64,000 nt of DNA from Linnemannia schmuckeri. Its lineage: Eukaryota > Mortierellomycota > Mortierellomycetes > Mortierellales > Mortierellaceae. The stretch covers positions 186,001-250,000 of the forward strand of contig JANATG010000019.1 of the NCBI GenBank assembly GCA_029449235.1, given 5' to 3'. The notes below the pieces were generated by a model. The model saw only the letters and a list, made by a program, of their open reading frames with translations, ran no database searches and was not told where the DNA came from. This document shows positions 34,871 through 48,228 of the stretch, in pieces. The position numbers and the translations under genes are program-made. Position 1 is the first letter of the stretch. Each line of letters begins with the position of its first letter.

Positions 34871-37487
34871 AAAGAAGCCCAATGCATGGCATGCATGCAT
34901 GCGAGCGAGCGAGCGAGCGCGGCCATTTTCTTCAAAAGTTAGCGTTTTTTTTCTCCGTCCCGTCGCAACTACATTCTCACTCACTTCGACTCATCTACCA
35001 GCAAAAGAAACCCCTCGCCCCAACAAAACCATTGTGTACAATAAATCGACCATCTTTGTCTTCATACCTTTACCCTTCTTGTACTTTTCCTAGAGCGGAT
35101 GCGTGGTTTGCTTGCGCGACACTTTTTTTTCTGCATATTCTTTCCTCGGACTTGGAAGTGCGCAAATATCTACGGATCGGGGCATGCACGACAGATCCGG
35201 AAATAACTTCTCTTCTGGTTGTTCTCATCCCACCCACCCCTTCCCCCTTCATTGCAACAAATGAAAGTGCAACAAAAGAGAATGCGGGTGAGGGGTCCGC
35301 GAAAGAAGGGAAAGGAAGAAAGTTAGTTGCATCTCCATTCCCCAGTTTACTATCCTTGCATTAAAGGACAAGAAGGAAAGGATGGTAGGGAGGGTTTTCT
35401 GAACCATACAACGAACGCCCTTCTGAGCAGGTTTGCCTCCTCCTATATTATCTCCTTGAAAGAAACGAGTTGTCACCCTTACCTCATCTTCTCCCCTTTG
35501 CGTGAGAGGAAAGAGGGATATGCAGTATGTACCAGGGCGTTTTTTTTGAAGTCCTACCCGTTTTTCCAATTTCTAATGCTTCCTCTCCTGTGCCCCTTTC
35601 GCAATTTCTCCTCCGCTGCATCCTCTCCTCCTAGAATTTTTATTTTGCTCGCGCTTTTTTCTATTCTGTCCCCCCGGACTAGCGAGGACAAATGCTAACA
35701 ACGTGTGGAATGCAGGAGGACGAGGAGGAAAGTAAGGAGAATGAATGGAGGTGCGTGTTTTTTTTCTGGCTGTCTCCGGGATCGGGGAACACAGTGTGTT
35801 AGACGGTTGGAGTAATGATCGACTAGGATATACTCAAGGAGATAACCATCAGCAAGGGAAAAGTCGCAACGGTCAAAAGAAGGTATTCAGGATTCGTGTT
35901 AGGGCAGAAGCCATGAGAGTCTATGGGAGAATCACTTAGTTCAATGAGTATAGACATGGGCCACGGGTGAAAGTTGGGCGTAAAAGAGAGAAATGACAGT
36001 GGACGAGCGAGTGATTCGAGAGGGAATGAAGGGGGAGTAGGAAGGAGAGCAGGTTAGAGAATTCTAGGGCAGAAAAGCTCTTCGCAAGCAGTTAACAAGG
36101 TAAAGAGCCTGTGAAGGGGCAGAAAGAGAAGGAGCAGGAGATGCGTCCTTGATTTCAAGCAGCTTGGTTGCTTCTGGTGCTCTCGCTCAAGGATAAGGGT
36201 TTTTGATAGGGCTTTTCTACCCACCACGCAACGACCGCTGTTGATTTTTGCGGTTGCTAACATCCCCGCATTGACCAAGGCACACACACAGACACACATA
36301 GAGAAAATAAAAAGTATATATGTGTGAGTTGGCCGTCACCTATTTTTAAACCTATAACCCACAAGGAGTTCATTCAAAAGGGGTTTACTGGTAGGGAGTT
36401 GAATGTATGAAGTGCGCGAGAAGGGAGAGAGAGAGGGAGGGTTTGGGGGCCAGGCAAAGAAAAAAAACCATTAGATTGCAGATGCTCTCAACACGGTCAG
36501 ACGGTCAGATGGACGGACTCTCCTTTATTTTTTCGTGAGGTATCTTTGTAACCAGAGCAGGAGTACATTTCATTCTGCGATTTGCATTGACCCCCAATTC
36601 CCTCTCACATACCCTCGCATCTGAACTTCTTTGCTGCACGCCTGTACCTTTGTTGGATAGGGACAACAATGAGAGAAGAGGGGTATGCAAAGATGGGAGC
36701 TAGCGTTTTGAAGCTGGTAAAAACTCGCATGAGGGAAATACATATACATTGAGCCCGGCTACTCTGTTTAAAGTGGTCAGTGTAGTGTTTTCATTGTAGT
36801 GGTCTTATTGGACTGGCAGTCTGCAGTCTACAACCTGGAATGTGTTGTTTGGCTAGCTCGCTGAAAAAATAGGCCGGCATGTCAACTTCAAACACAACCT
36901 TTCAGAGGTAGATACCCCTTTGTACTTGATCTCTAATCTCCGTCTTCCCTCACAGCACTCAGAAAAATACTTACACATGCCCGTACTTACCTTACTTTTA
37001 CATACCTATACTGTAGATAGGATTAGGATGCCTCGCTATTAATATCGGCAAATCCAAGAAAGAGGTTTGTAGGAGACAGGGTAAAAAATATGAAAAGCAA
37101 ACACTGAGCTGAAAGGCAAGAAGGACCAGCAACAAACAAATAAGCACTCACGAAATATTGGACGTACGCAAAGGAGAAACCTGACTGACAAATTTGCTCA
37201 CAGGGAGAGAAGGAGGGGCCACCGTTCAATATACCGGTTCCGGGACTCTTTCTTTCTTCTTACTACTTCTGTGCAGGTTAGTTATTGAAAAGCATTGTTC
37301 GCTATTGTTTTCTTGCGTTTTTTTTTGTATAAAAGGAAAGGGTGCCGGTGCCTGATTTCTTATTTTTTTCTTCACTCCTCAACCAACTGACTTTCCAGCT
37401 TTTACAGCAAACAATCTTCCCTACCCTACCTACTCGCGTCTAAACACCGACTACAACACCTAGCTCCCAACCACTCCCAACTCCAAA
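34871..37487. other. 2.6-kb intergenic region
   Basis: No gene found. A short GCGA microsatellite follows PARN (about 34901-34920), preceded by a CATG-type repeat. The rest is mixed sequence with short open frames. The last 300 bases are the promoter of the secreted-protein gene. Confidence 0.5.
37328..37335 (+). promoter_or_regulatory. TATA box of the secreted-protein gene
   Basis: TATAAAAG, 153 bp before the start codon and followed by a C/T-rich leader. A strong TATA box suggests a highly or conditionally expressed gene. Confidence 0.75.
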
Positions 37488-38228
37488 ATGAGAATCAGCT
37501 CTTTCGTTCCTGCCATCATGGCCTTCACCCTCTTCACCGCCACGACTCAGGCGCTTCCCACGCTCCCCCACCACGAGCGCGCCGTCGAACTCCTCAAGCG
37601 CGGCGGCGGCAGCACCACCACCGTCCCCAGTCTGATCGATGCCGTCGTCAAGGTCTTTGTCCAAGCCGAAACCAAGATCCTAGTCGATGCCTGTGTCGAC
37701 CTCAAGGCCTCAGTCTGCGCCGATGTCGACGTCAAGCTGAACGCCAAGGCTGAGGTCCTGGGCGGCCTGATCGGCGCCGAAGTGGACGTCAAGCACCTCG
37801 AGGTCAAAGCCAAGGCCGATGTCGACGCCGACATCAAGGCCCGCATCGACCTCGACTTGAAAGCCGTCGTGATTGCCAACATTGATGCCCATGTCCGCGC
37901 AGTCGTCCTCAAGGTCTGCCCCAACGCCGACAAGGCCTGTCTCAAGAAGAATGCCCATGCGATTGTTGCCCAGGTTGCTGCGTTGATCAATATCGACATC
38001 AAGAAGCTCACCGTCAAGATCAAGGCTGATTTGCATGCCCATGCCAAGCTCCGTTTGGATCTCTTTATCAAGAAGTTGGACTTGAACGCTTTGGGTTTGG
38101 CCAAGGTGACCATCTCTGCTGTTGCCCGTGTCCGTGCCGAAGTTGATGTCCACCTCAAGGCCTTTGTTGATATCTGTGCCAAGTTGCTTGTCAACGCCAA
38201 GCTTATTGCTGATATTGGAGCCCTGTAA
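37488..38228 (+). CDS. Secreted Ala/Val/Lys/Asp-rich protein
   Basis: 246 aa, no intron. Signal peptide at 1-22 (MRISSFVPAIMAFTLF, cleavage near TQA-LP), then a likely Lys-Arg processing site (LLKRGGG, about 36-40). The mature part is almost wholly Ala, Val, Lys, Asp, Leu and Ile in an alternating pattern (VDVKHLEVKAKADVDADIKA), predicting long amphipathic strands or helices. Seven cysteines (for example DACVDLKASVC and VCPNADKAC) could form disulfides. GC-rich codon use and TATA box indicate strong expression. I do not recognise a named family; wall-associated or surface-active roles are guesses. Confidence 0.8.
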   Translation: MRISSFVPAIMAFTLFTATTQALPTLPHHERAVELLKRGGGSTTTVPSLIDAVVKVFVQAETKILVDACVDLKASVCADVDVKLNAKAEVLGGLIGAEVDVKHLEVKAKADVDADIKARIDLDLKAVVIANIDAHVRAVVLKVCPNADKACLKKNAHAIVAQVAALINIDIKKLTVKIKADLHAHAKLRLDLFIKKLDLNALGLAKVTISAVARVRAEVDVHLKAFVDICAKLLVNAKLIADIGAL

Positions 38229-38921
38229 AGTAGTCTCTTCCTATCCTCCCTATCCTCCCTTCCTCCCTCTCTCTTCTTTTCCGTTCTCTCTTTCCATCTT
38301 TACACACTCAATTAATTTCTTTACTTTACGCGTTCTAACACGCGCCCACGACTGCAGATCACTAAAAACTACAAAAAATAAAATATCAAAATTGGTGGTT
38401 GAAAAGTACAAGCGCAGTCTATTATCGATATTTTCAGCAGGCGTTCATGGGTGAATATCATCTATGAAATTCAGCAAATGATGGTTTAAAAGCACAGTTT
38501 TCTCTCTAGTAAAAATGATGTTCAGCACACGTGCATGGCTGAAGATCGCCCAAACTAAAAAATGAAATTCAACGATGATGGGTTAAAAGCACAAGTTTGT
38601 TCCCAGTATACAAATGGTATTCAGGACGCGTTCGTAGCCTTTGACTTTATTTTTGACGTTATTGGATTATATTTGATCGTAAATGTTAATGATTCAACTA
38701 TTTCAATTGTGACGTTGATCACAATTATTTGTTTATCGCTTGTGCTGTCTGTCCCCCTGCTCACACTGTTTGCCCCGCCCCGGCCCGTAATTTTTTCGAA
38801 CAGAGCGAACGAGTGCTGACTTGTGGTTGAAGAGGACGACTTCACTTTCGTTTTTTTGATTTCTTTTCTACTCAGTTCCATCCTCCTCCTCCCCCCTCTC
38901 TCCCCTCACATACATCACATC
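38229..38921. other. Intergenic between secreted-protein gene and ATP1
   Basis: The first 170 bases are 3' flank, followed by a degenerate tandem repeat (38397-38640). The last 60 bases are a pyrimidine-rich ATP1 leader. No gene seen. Confidence 0.55.
38397..38640. repeat. Degenerate tandem repeat, about 95-bp period, 2.6 copies
   Basis: Three diverged copies begin near 38397, 38487 and 38582. Each opens with T-AAAAG-ACA, then a variable stretch, a TTCAGCA/TTCAGGA-type core followed by CGTTC or CGTGC, and (in the first two) TGAAATTCA followed by GATGG. The identity is by eye; no coding frame is kept. Confidence 0.6.
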
Positions 38922-41903
38922 ATGCTTCGCTCCCTTACCCGCGCTGCTCGCCCCGCCGCCATCGCCTTGGCCCGTAGCTCCCCCGTGGTACGTTTCTTCT
39001 TCATCACCTTCACACTCTCACTTATACTCTCATACACACTCTTTTTTTCCTACTCTCTCCTCCTTTCGTTCCTCTTGTACTATTCAGCTCCAGGCTAAAG
39101 GGGATTTATCAGGCATACAACACTCGACCTCAACAACAACAATCAGCTCGACAACTATCAAACAAGTACTTTAGGGACACCAACACAAATGACAATAACA
39201 ACAACAATGACAACAACGGGAACAGTTGTGGACACTTCACTTGGTCGTATCGACCCTCGTCTTGTGTCCGTCCCTGAGTTGTTTTGAACTCTTGGCGCGT
39301 CGTTTTCGAGTACCTGGAATACAACGACCTTGATCACTTCAGCAATACAAGTCGGGTGCAGATTCACAATAGGATGAACCACTCGACAACACCAACCCGC
39401 GGGATCGACGACAGTTGAATCTATCATCGTGAAGAGATGATCGATGTTGGTCTTCCTGTCTGTGGGGACATATGGAGTCTCCCCGCGTTATTTTTTCCCA
39501 GCCTGATCTGGACGTACATACAGATGGGGACTGATCCTCTCTTTCAGGACTGGGAGTACCAAGTGTTTCTCACTTGTTCTTCAACAGCAATAACTAGGTT
39601 GAGACAGAAGGGGATCCAACTTAAGAGTAGAATAAGAGGAGAGAGGGATCGTCGTTCCCTGATCATTGAGCCAGTGGATCGGAACTGGTCGGATCTGAAT
39701 AATAATATTAGGAGCTGGTTGTTTTTGTACTAATATGCAACATTCAAATCCCAATTTCCCACACATACATACTTTCTACGATAACCCCATTTCCTCCAAG
39801 TGACCCCCAACTGAACCATTTGATCCTAACGGTTTGTTGTTATTTTGAATCTTTCTGGTTTACTTGTAGGCTCGCGCCAACGTCGGTGCTTTCTCGGCCA
39901 TCCGCAACTACGCTACCGCCAAGCCTGGTAAGAAATCATAGGCACACCACGAGTAGAGAACGAGGCAGCGAGAGAGTCAGACAACAACTCGTCTTCCTCT
40001 TCTGCCACTGAGAGATACCCTGAGCCATTTTGGCAATCTCGATGCTGCTGATACCTGAAAGCTGATTATGGTATGATATCCGACTGTTTAATTTCAATAG
40101 CTACCTCTGAGGTCACCTCCATCCTCGAGGACCGCATCAACGGCCTCAACTCCTCCGTCGATATCCAGGAAACTGGCCGTGTCTTGTCTATTGGAGATGG
40201 TATTGCCCGTGTCTACGGTTTGAAGAACTGCCAGGCCGAGGAGATGGTTGAGTTCTCCAGCGGTGTCAAGGTAAAGCACTCGTACTTTTTCGGAACAGAA
40301 GGAAAGGCTTCAGGAATCTTTGCTTTCCCTTGGAGAACCGGGAAGCAAGCAATTCTCGAGGATGAGCACTCTCCTTGCGGAGCCTTCTTTCTGTTGCTGC
40401 GCTTAGGACACAGATCGAGCAGGTCATTCCGACCAACTCTTTCCAGAACTCAGCGGCAATAGATCGACCTCTTTCAAAGGCGATTGACGACGCAGTTGAC
40501 AAAGTACAAGTAGTTCAAATCAGAGACTCACATTTTCCTTCAATTGATATGAATAGGGTATGGCCATGAACTTGGAAGCCGACAACGTCGGTATTGTCGT
40601 CTTCGGTAACGATCGTCTCATTCGTGAGGGGGATACCGTCAAGCGTACCGGTAACATTGTCGATCTCCCCGTCGGTGAGGCTCTTTTGGGCCGTGTCATC
40701 GATGCTCTCGGTAACCCCATCGATGGAAAGGGCCCCATCGCCGCCTCTGAGCGTCGCCGTGCCCAGGTCAAGGCCCCCGGTATTCTCCCCCGTGAGTCCG
40801 TCCGTGAGCCCATGTTGACTGGTATCAAGTGCATTGACTCCATGGTCCCCGTCGGTCGTGGTCAGCGTGAGTTGATTATTGGTGATCGTCAGACCGGAAA
40901 GACCTCCGTCGCCCTCGATACCATTCTTAACCAGAAGAAGTGGAACGATGGCACCGAGGAGGCCAAGAAGTTGTACTGTGTCTACGTCGCCGTTGGTCAG
41001 AAGCGTTCCACCGTCGCCCAGTTCGTCCAGACCCTCGAGGAGAACGATGCCATGAAGTACTCCGTTGTCGTCGCTGCTACCGCCTCTGAGGCCGCCCCTC
41101 TTCAGTATCTCGCTCCCTTCTCTGGATGCGCTGTCGGAGAGTACTTCCGTGACAACGGCAAGCACGCTTTGATCGTTTTCGACGATTTGTCCAAGCAGGC
41201 CGTCGCCTACCGTCAGATGTCTCTTTTGCTTCGTCGTCCCCCAGGTCGTGAGGCTTACCCCGGTGATGTCTTCTACCTCCACTCCCGTCTTTTGGAGCGT
41301 TCCGCCAAGATGAACCGCAAGCTCGGTGGTGGTTCCATGACCGCTCTCCCCATTATTGAGACCCAGGGAGGAGATGTCTCTGCCTACATTCCCACCAACG
41401 TCATTTCCATTACTGACGGTCAGATCTTCTTGGAGGCTGAGTTGTTCTTCAAGGGTATCCGTCCCGCCATTAACGTCGGTCTTTCCGTCTCCCGTGTCGG
41501 ATCCCACGCCCAGACCAAGTCGATGAAGAAGATTGCTGGTTCCATGAAGTTGTACCTCGCCCAGTACCGTGAGGTCGCTGCCTTCGCCCAGTTCGGTTCT
41601 GATTTGGATGCCTCGACCCAGTTCTTGTTGAACCGTGGTGCCCGTCTTACTGAGTTGCTCAAGCAGCCCCAGTACAAGCCCCTCCCCGTTGAGCACCAGG
41701 TTGCCATCGTTTTCGCCGGTGTCAACGGATTCCTCGACAAGATCCCCGTCAACCGTGTTGGCGAGTACGAGCGTGCCTTCATCCCCCACTTGGTCTCTAA
41801 CCACAAGGACCTCCTCGAGGAGATCCGCAAGTCTGGTGATTTGAGCACTGAGTCGTTCGCCAAGCTTAAGGATGTCACCACCGAGTTCACCAAGAACTTC
41901 TAA
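38922..41903 (+). CDS. ATP1: ATP synthase F1 subunit alpha, mitochondrial
   Basis: Non-catalytic nucleotide-binding subunit of mitochondrial F1. Four exons: 38922-38987, 39870-39927, 40101-40270, 40557-41903 (546 aa, normal). Exon 1 codes only the start of the mitochondrial presequence (MLRSLTRAARPAAIALAR), rich in Arg and lacking acids. Exon 3 starts the mature domain (EVTSILEDRINGLNSSVDIQ). Walker A GDRQTGKTS lies at residues 207-215, with LIVFDDLSKQ (Walker B) later and the C-terminal helical domain ending TEFTKNF. Codon use is strongly biased to C-ending codons, as for abundant proteins. Intron 1 is 882 bp, unusually long. A 429-aa frame on the opposite strand is a shadow of this bias. 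Confidence 0.98.
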
Positions 41904-42655
41904 GTTACTTTCCTTTACTTTTTGTATTTCGTCGTCTCTCTCCTCACACTTAAACTCTTCTCTTTAACCAGCCTCACCACTCATTTTGTTCACGATAAAT
42001 ATTACTTTTCACTCTTCTCTCTCTCTCAATTGATAAAGTCATACACTATAAATACCTTAAAAAGAAATATCTTTCGAATTTGCATGGTTGAATGAGTGGA
42101 CATTGGATAACAGTGGGGACATTTAAACAGTTCATCCGGCATAACCGCAACACAAACACTTCCCATTTATTCAATGGGTTACTTTCTTGCCCATGCTGTG
42201 GATGATTGAACGATATGACACGTTATGGATCGAAGCAAAGCAGGAAGAAGGGAAGAAGGCTATATATCGGTGGTCATCATTTTTATTATTGGCTCGCAAG
42301 TGTTCATTTGTCTGGGTGAATGAGAGAGCACACAGCGCGGGATGGAATGATTGCCCTTTTATTGCCCTGAGAGAGAAAAGAGAGAGGTGGGTTTCGTTGT
42401 GACGTATTTTTATTCCTAACGGTGTTTCTCGCCCTGCAATTTTGCGCGTTCTTTTTTTTTTTTTTTATATATTTGTCGGCTTTCTTTTTTCTTTCTTCTC
42501 CATCAATACCCCTCCTTCACGTTCTCTCCTTCTTTCATACGCTCGTCCTTTCCCGACAAACAGGAGTTTTCAAGCAAGGACATCATCACCAACGAATAAC
42601 CAACACAAGAATACCAACACTTCGCGATTAACCAAAAAAAAAAAAAGCAACAACC
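41904..42655. other. Intergenic between ATP1 and ARP2
   Basis: ATP1 3' flank, AT-rich middle, and a pyrimidine-rich ARP2 leader with a T16 run near 42452-42467. No gene seen. Confidence 0.6.
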
Positions 42656-45182
42656 ATGGACGCCTCAAAAACTATTGTCGTTGATAACGGCACAGGGGTA
42701 AATCATCTCTACTTTTCCTTCTTTCAATTGCGCGGGGGAAAAGGATGAATGCATTGAGAAGTGTGAAGGAGAGTGGAGATGGAAGTGTTGACACTGAGGA
42801 ATGAGAAGCAAACGGACATGTTGCAAGACGGGATGACTTCTTTCGTTGCAGTCAAGGACATGGAAAGCACAGAGGAACAGCAAACACACGGTCGCTGCTA
42901 AAGGGTCCAACACGACACAACTTCAGGGAGCATGGATAAGGCCAATTGGGCATACAGACATGTAGAACTGAAAAAATGACCACTAAAGAAGGAACGGCGC
43001 TTTTATGTGGCTGTTGAGATACAGAGGACGACGACCATGAGTACAACATGAAAGAGGGTGATGGTATGAGGATGCGCCATGCATTTGCATGAGATGGGGA
43101 AGAGAGAGAAAGTGAGAGTGGAAGGAGAGTCGCGTTTGACAATACGATTGTGCCTGAAAAAGAGCTAAGGGCCTCATTATGACTATCAGTTTCCATGCGA
43201 TTCTCACTTTGCTTGTGTGAACAATTGAACATATCACCACACATATCAATGAACATGCATTCCTTCCTTCTCACACTGTACTCTCTCTCTCTTCCCTCTC
43301 AATCAAATCCCACTTTACCCATAATAGTTTGTCAAGGTCGGTTACGCCGGCTCCAACTTCCCCGAACACGTCTTCCCCTCGGTCGTGGGCCGCCCAATCC
43401 TGCGTGCGGAAGAGTCGATCGGGAATGTGGCCGTGAAGGATATCATGGTGGGCGACGAGGCGGCCGAGCTGCGGTCGATTCTCCAGATGTCGTACCCAAT
43501 GGAGAACGGTATTGTCAAGAACTGGACCGACATGCGTCACCTTTGGGACTACACCTTCAATGAGAAGCTCAAGATCGACCCTCGCGACTCCAAGATCATG
43601 TTGACCGAACCTCCCATGAACCCCAAGGCTAACAGGGAAAAGATGGTCGAGTGCATGTTTGAGGAGTATGGTTTCCAGGGCGTCTATGTCGCCATTCAGG
43701 CCGTCCTCACCCTCTACGCTCAAGGTTTGTTTTTCTCTTCTTTTTTCTCTTTTCAATTGTATTTGTTATTAAGTCTTAATGTCGTTCACCTTTTTCTTTG
43801 ACGCAAGACTAATCTTATGTTCTTTGCAATCGTATGACAGGATTGTTGACGGGCGTGGTTGTTGACTCGGGCGATGGTGTGACCCATATTGTGCCTGTTG
43901 TTGAGGGATACGCCCTGCCTCATATTACCAAGCGTCTGGACGTTGCTGGTCGCGATGTGACCCAGTACCTCATCAAGCTTCTCCTCCACCGTGGTTACGC
44001 CTTCAACCGCACTGCTGACTTTGAGACTGTCCGCCAGATCAAGGAGAAGCTCTGCTATACCAGGTACGTTTGTTTGTCAGTTGAAGAATGCTTGTGCACA
44101 AAAGCGACACGACATTTTTTTTCTTGGTTTTATTTTGATGCTAATGGGCTGTTGCGTGTCCTTTTTTTAACAATTCATTGGATGATAGTTACGACTTGGA
44201 CCAGGATCTCAAGTTAGCTCAGGAGACGACCGTTCTTGTTGAGTCTTACACTGTAAGCGACCTTTTCATCCTGTCGATATTTTTGTTTTATCCGCAGCGT
44301 GGTTGTTTGTTATTCTCATCTGCTAAACAGGAATGTCCGTTGACCTTTTATCTTTAATATATTAACACTGGTTCTTCCCTACAATTTAGCTCCCTGATGG
44401 TCGTGTTATTAAGGTCGGCTCTGAGAGATTCGAAGCTCCCGAGTGCATGTTCCAACCACACTTGATCGACGTCGAGTCACCCGGTGTCGCAGGTTTGTAG
44501 CTGTTTACATGGATATTAGGAGATGAAACATGGGATGACTGGATGATGATAAGATGGAGCATATGATATGCAAGCGTCAACAACGAAAACTAACCATTTT
44601 ACATTTTTTTTTACATATTCAATTAGAATTGCTGTTCCATACAATCCAGTCGGCACCTTTGGATACTCGTGCGGATCTGTACAAGCATATTGTTCTGTCG
44701 GGAGGATCGACCATGTACCCCGGTTTGCCCAGTCGTCTCGAGAAGGAGGTCAAGCAGCTCTACCTCACCGATGTCCTCAAGGGCGACGTCCAGCGTTTCC
44801 GCGTACGTTTTCTTTTCTCTCTCGCTTTTTTATTTTTTTTTTTTTGTCGTCCTAAACGCTTTTTTCTGTGTGATCAAATGTTGTTCCATGGGTTTCTTGA
44901 AAGTAACTCTTTACTTATCATCCATATCCTTCCTTTCTTTGCCTCTTTCTTTTCGTTTCTTTTTTATTTAATTTTTTTGCTCCATGGACAAAAAACAAAA
45001 AAAAATAGAACTTCAAGATCCGCATTGAGGATCCTCCTCGTCGTAAGCACATGGTGTTCTTGGGAGGCGCGGTGTTGGCGGATATTATGAAGAACAAGGA
45101 CAGCTTCTGGGTCACAAAGCAGGAGTGGGAGGAGCAAGGAGTCCGTGCCCTCGACAAGTTGGGCGTCGTTCAGTCCAACTAA
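42656..45182 (+). CDS. ARP2: Actin-related protein 2 (Arp2/3 complex)
   Basis: Nucleates branched actin filaments as part of the seven-subunit Arp2/3 complex. Seven exons: 42656-42697, 43328-43724, 43841-44063, 44189-44252, 44390-44492, 44627-44802, 45009-45182 (392 aa, family-typical). It begins MDASKTIVVDNGTG, then FVKVGYAGSNFPEHVFPSVV with Arp2-type RPILRAEE; later DIMVGDEAAELRSILQ, LLTGVVVDSGDGVTH, LSGGSTMYPGLPSRLEKE and FLGGAVLADIM, ending GVVQSN. Phosphate-binding loops (VDNGTG, DSGDG) are intact. The first exon holds only 14 codons before a 630-bp intron. Confidence 0.98.
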
Positions 45183-45776
45183 ATCGCTCTTTTCTTTTTG
45201 GATGGATAAAATATATTGTATGGCAAAGAATTGAAGCCTTTTTTTTTGCCGGCAAAGGACACAGGAAAATAAAACGCAGAAACGTTGAAGAATTCATGGA
45301 AATGAAACGAAGCATGATGTTGGCTTTTATTATTTTGGTTAAGTAAAGGGGGGGGGGGGGGGATATGAATTGTATGGAAGGAACGAAAGAAGGGTAGTGA
45401 GTGCAAATGGTGAAAGGAAGCCACTTTTTTTTGTATGTAAGTAATAATGATAGAAAAAATATGATAGTACAAAGCTACAGGGTAATGCAATGAAAGAAAA
45501 AAAAATGAAATTGGTTGAATGACAAGGTTGAAAAAAAAAAACCCCCCTCACGCCTAGGTGTGGAGGTAAAGCAGGCCAATTGCTCATACTTAGACAAACA
45601 TCCCCAGATCTCGCTACCTCTCTTCCTCTCATACTCCGCCCATCCTCCCTTCCTCCCGCCTTTCTCGACTCTCCCAGATGTTTGTTTTGTTGATGATGTG
45701 GTCGAGATATTCAATCGAGGAAGAGAGGATGTGGAGGGAAAGGAAAAAGTACAAGGTTTGGTTTTATCGGGTTGCC
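45183..45776. other. Short region between convergent genes
   Basis: 3' flanks of ARP2 (+) and the Reg1-like gene (-). Contains a G15 run at 45348-45362. Nothing else seen. Confidence 0.6.
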
Positions 45777-48185
45777 TTAAAAGGTGCTGCTGTTGAAGAC
45801 TAAGGAAGAGGCCCAGTTAACAAGTCCCTTGACGTTGGCGACAAGATCTGTAGCCCGCTGCTGCATCCCTCCATTGGCGGCCAGAGCCTTCTCTGCCTCG
45901 AGTGCTGATGCCAGTGCTGTCCTGGCCGCGCTTGGTGCAGGCGTAGTAGATGCCGTCGTCGTTGAAACGGGGACTGGTTGTTCCAAGAAGGATGTAGAAA
46001 TCGTGCGGGGCGAAGAAGTGTGCGTCACGACATAGGTCCCAGTTTGCAGCTGTTGCTGTTGTTGTGGCGTTTGTGATGGTTGTGCCGCTGGTACTGGCTG
46101 TTGCTGCTGCTGTTCCTGCTGGAGTAGTTGTTCCTCAATACTGCTGCTGCTATTGCTGACGGGTGTCGACGGTGCAGAATAGAACACAGCCGAGGAAGCC
46201 GAAGAATCTGCAGAAGCAGTCGATCCAGCAGACGGAGAAGGAGGCGAAGGCCGGGTATAGGAGACATCATCCAGAGCAGCCTCATAAGGAGCATCCTGTC
46301 GCGATCCAACATAGGCTGTCCCTGATCCAGTGTAAGGGTTGCCCAGATAGATTGGTTCGTCAAACAGTCCTTCCTCATCCTCATCGTCCGTCGTTGTAGC
46401 ATCCTCAGGATCCTCAAGGTCCTCGTCCTGCATGCCGTGAAGACTGGCTGCCTTAAGAGTGGTCGAATCGATGCGAACAATGCTGCGTGGAGGTTTTCGG
46501 GCAGAGATCCGCATCAGCAATCCACCATCCTCGTCCATGTGGCGTCCGTTCAGTCCTACTCGTGCTTCCTCATCATCATTCTCATTCCCGCTGCTATTAC
46601 TCCTACTGCTGCTGTCGATATTGCTGTTGTTATCAGTGGCAAGGCTCTCCTCGTCCTCCTCAGAGATGGCATCAGTATCGATCGAGACGCATTGTTCGAC
46701 AGAATCGTTGAAGCGAAGTTTGGGTTGCCGGTGTTGCTTAAAGACTGCACTCTCTCGAGCCTTGTTGAAAGGTTCAATCCTGCGGTGCAATCTCTGGTCA
46801 GATTGGACATGGAAAAGCGTATCGGCCTTGAACAGCTCTGAGGCGGTTTTACGTTTAAGGACAGGTTTCAATGGTCCACCTGACTTGTAGAATCCACTTC
46901 TTGCTCCACCTGTTACTCCTGATGTAATCGATGCTGGAGGTGTTGTTGGTGCTGAGGATGTGGTCATGGGTGTTGATGTGGAGATGACAGAGGCCAGGTC
47001 GGTAGACAGGATGGGATCAAGGATCTCGTGAGTGGGTGTAGTGGGTATCGAGACAGATCCGCCGGCGACAGCGACCGTCTGTGCGCCAAATCGGGACCTG
47101 TCAAACTCGTCAATTGCGGCCTTGTACAGAGGACCATAGAGCCATGTGGTGTCACTGTCCTTGAGCCTAGTGCATGAAGATGGTGGATGATGTTTCAAAT
47201 GAACACGCAACCGCATCAACAAGCAAGGGAGATAAAAGAGATAAACAAATAAACAAAACGGTCAGTCGAAAGGACGAAAGAAAAACAAAAACAAAAACGA
47301 GATCGAGCGCCAGTATCCAATGGTGTAAAAATAGGGCTGCGTCTTTTTTATCTTCGCAATAAGAAACCCACAAACAGCCAAAAACACACTTTCCACTCTT
47401 TTTGCTACCCGGCGGCTAGAGCCAAGAGAGATTAGATGGACCAAAAAGGGTTCTTTTGAGAGGGAAGGACGAGACCAACTATGATGGACGTATGTATCAA
47501 CACTATCCCCCACATCCATCATTTTCTAGACTAATCGTGATAGATTGCAATTGTCCGATGCCTTGCATATGTAGGCAAACGGGAAGAGAAGGGGGGAGAG
47601 GGAAGGGCATGGGAGAGAGAAATGAGTAGCCACGCATTGTAGTCACAATAAAGAAATAAGCAAGGGCCAAGCGAATTCGCAATCGAAGAACATCCTTGCA
47701 TAAAAACAGAGAAAAGTGGGCCTTTTTTTTTTCTTTTCCCGTTTGTATGCTGTCTGAGGAAAAAAAAGAAAAAAAAGATGTGCATCGCTATCCTTACCTC
47801 CCACAACACAGATACATCCTTTATTCCTTGCCCTTCCGTCCCATACGAACGCACACATACGAACAAGCCAACTGTTTGCCTTTGTAAGACGCACCAGAAC
47901 CCCAAAGTCTCTCTTCTCATCAAATGGTTGACTGACTAGGCTGGCTGTTCGTTGGTTGATTGGGCACAGTTTTGCCCTTTCGCTCCAAAATGCTATTTAG
48001 CGACTGAACCCTTTTGTTCTCCGTTCGTTCGTCCATCCGGTTTACCCCATAAATAAAAAAAGAAAATAGGCAACCAGACACAAACAACAAACGACAACGA
48101 AGAAGAAAAGAGGGAGAAGAGGGGCGATGGCAGTAAGGAAGAACGAAAGGAGGGACTCTTTCCTCTACACTCACAAGCACATACT

Positions 48186-48228
<43 letters not shown>

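Noticed and set aside
37547..38200. 217-aa minus-strand open frame
   Set aside because: Shadow of the repetitive, GC-rich secreted-protein gene on +, which has signal peptide and TATA box.
40515..41804. 429-aa minus-strand open frame opposite ATP1
   Set aside because: Shadow of ATP1; strong codon bias leaves the opposite strand open. The + strand product is certain.
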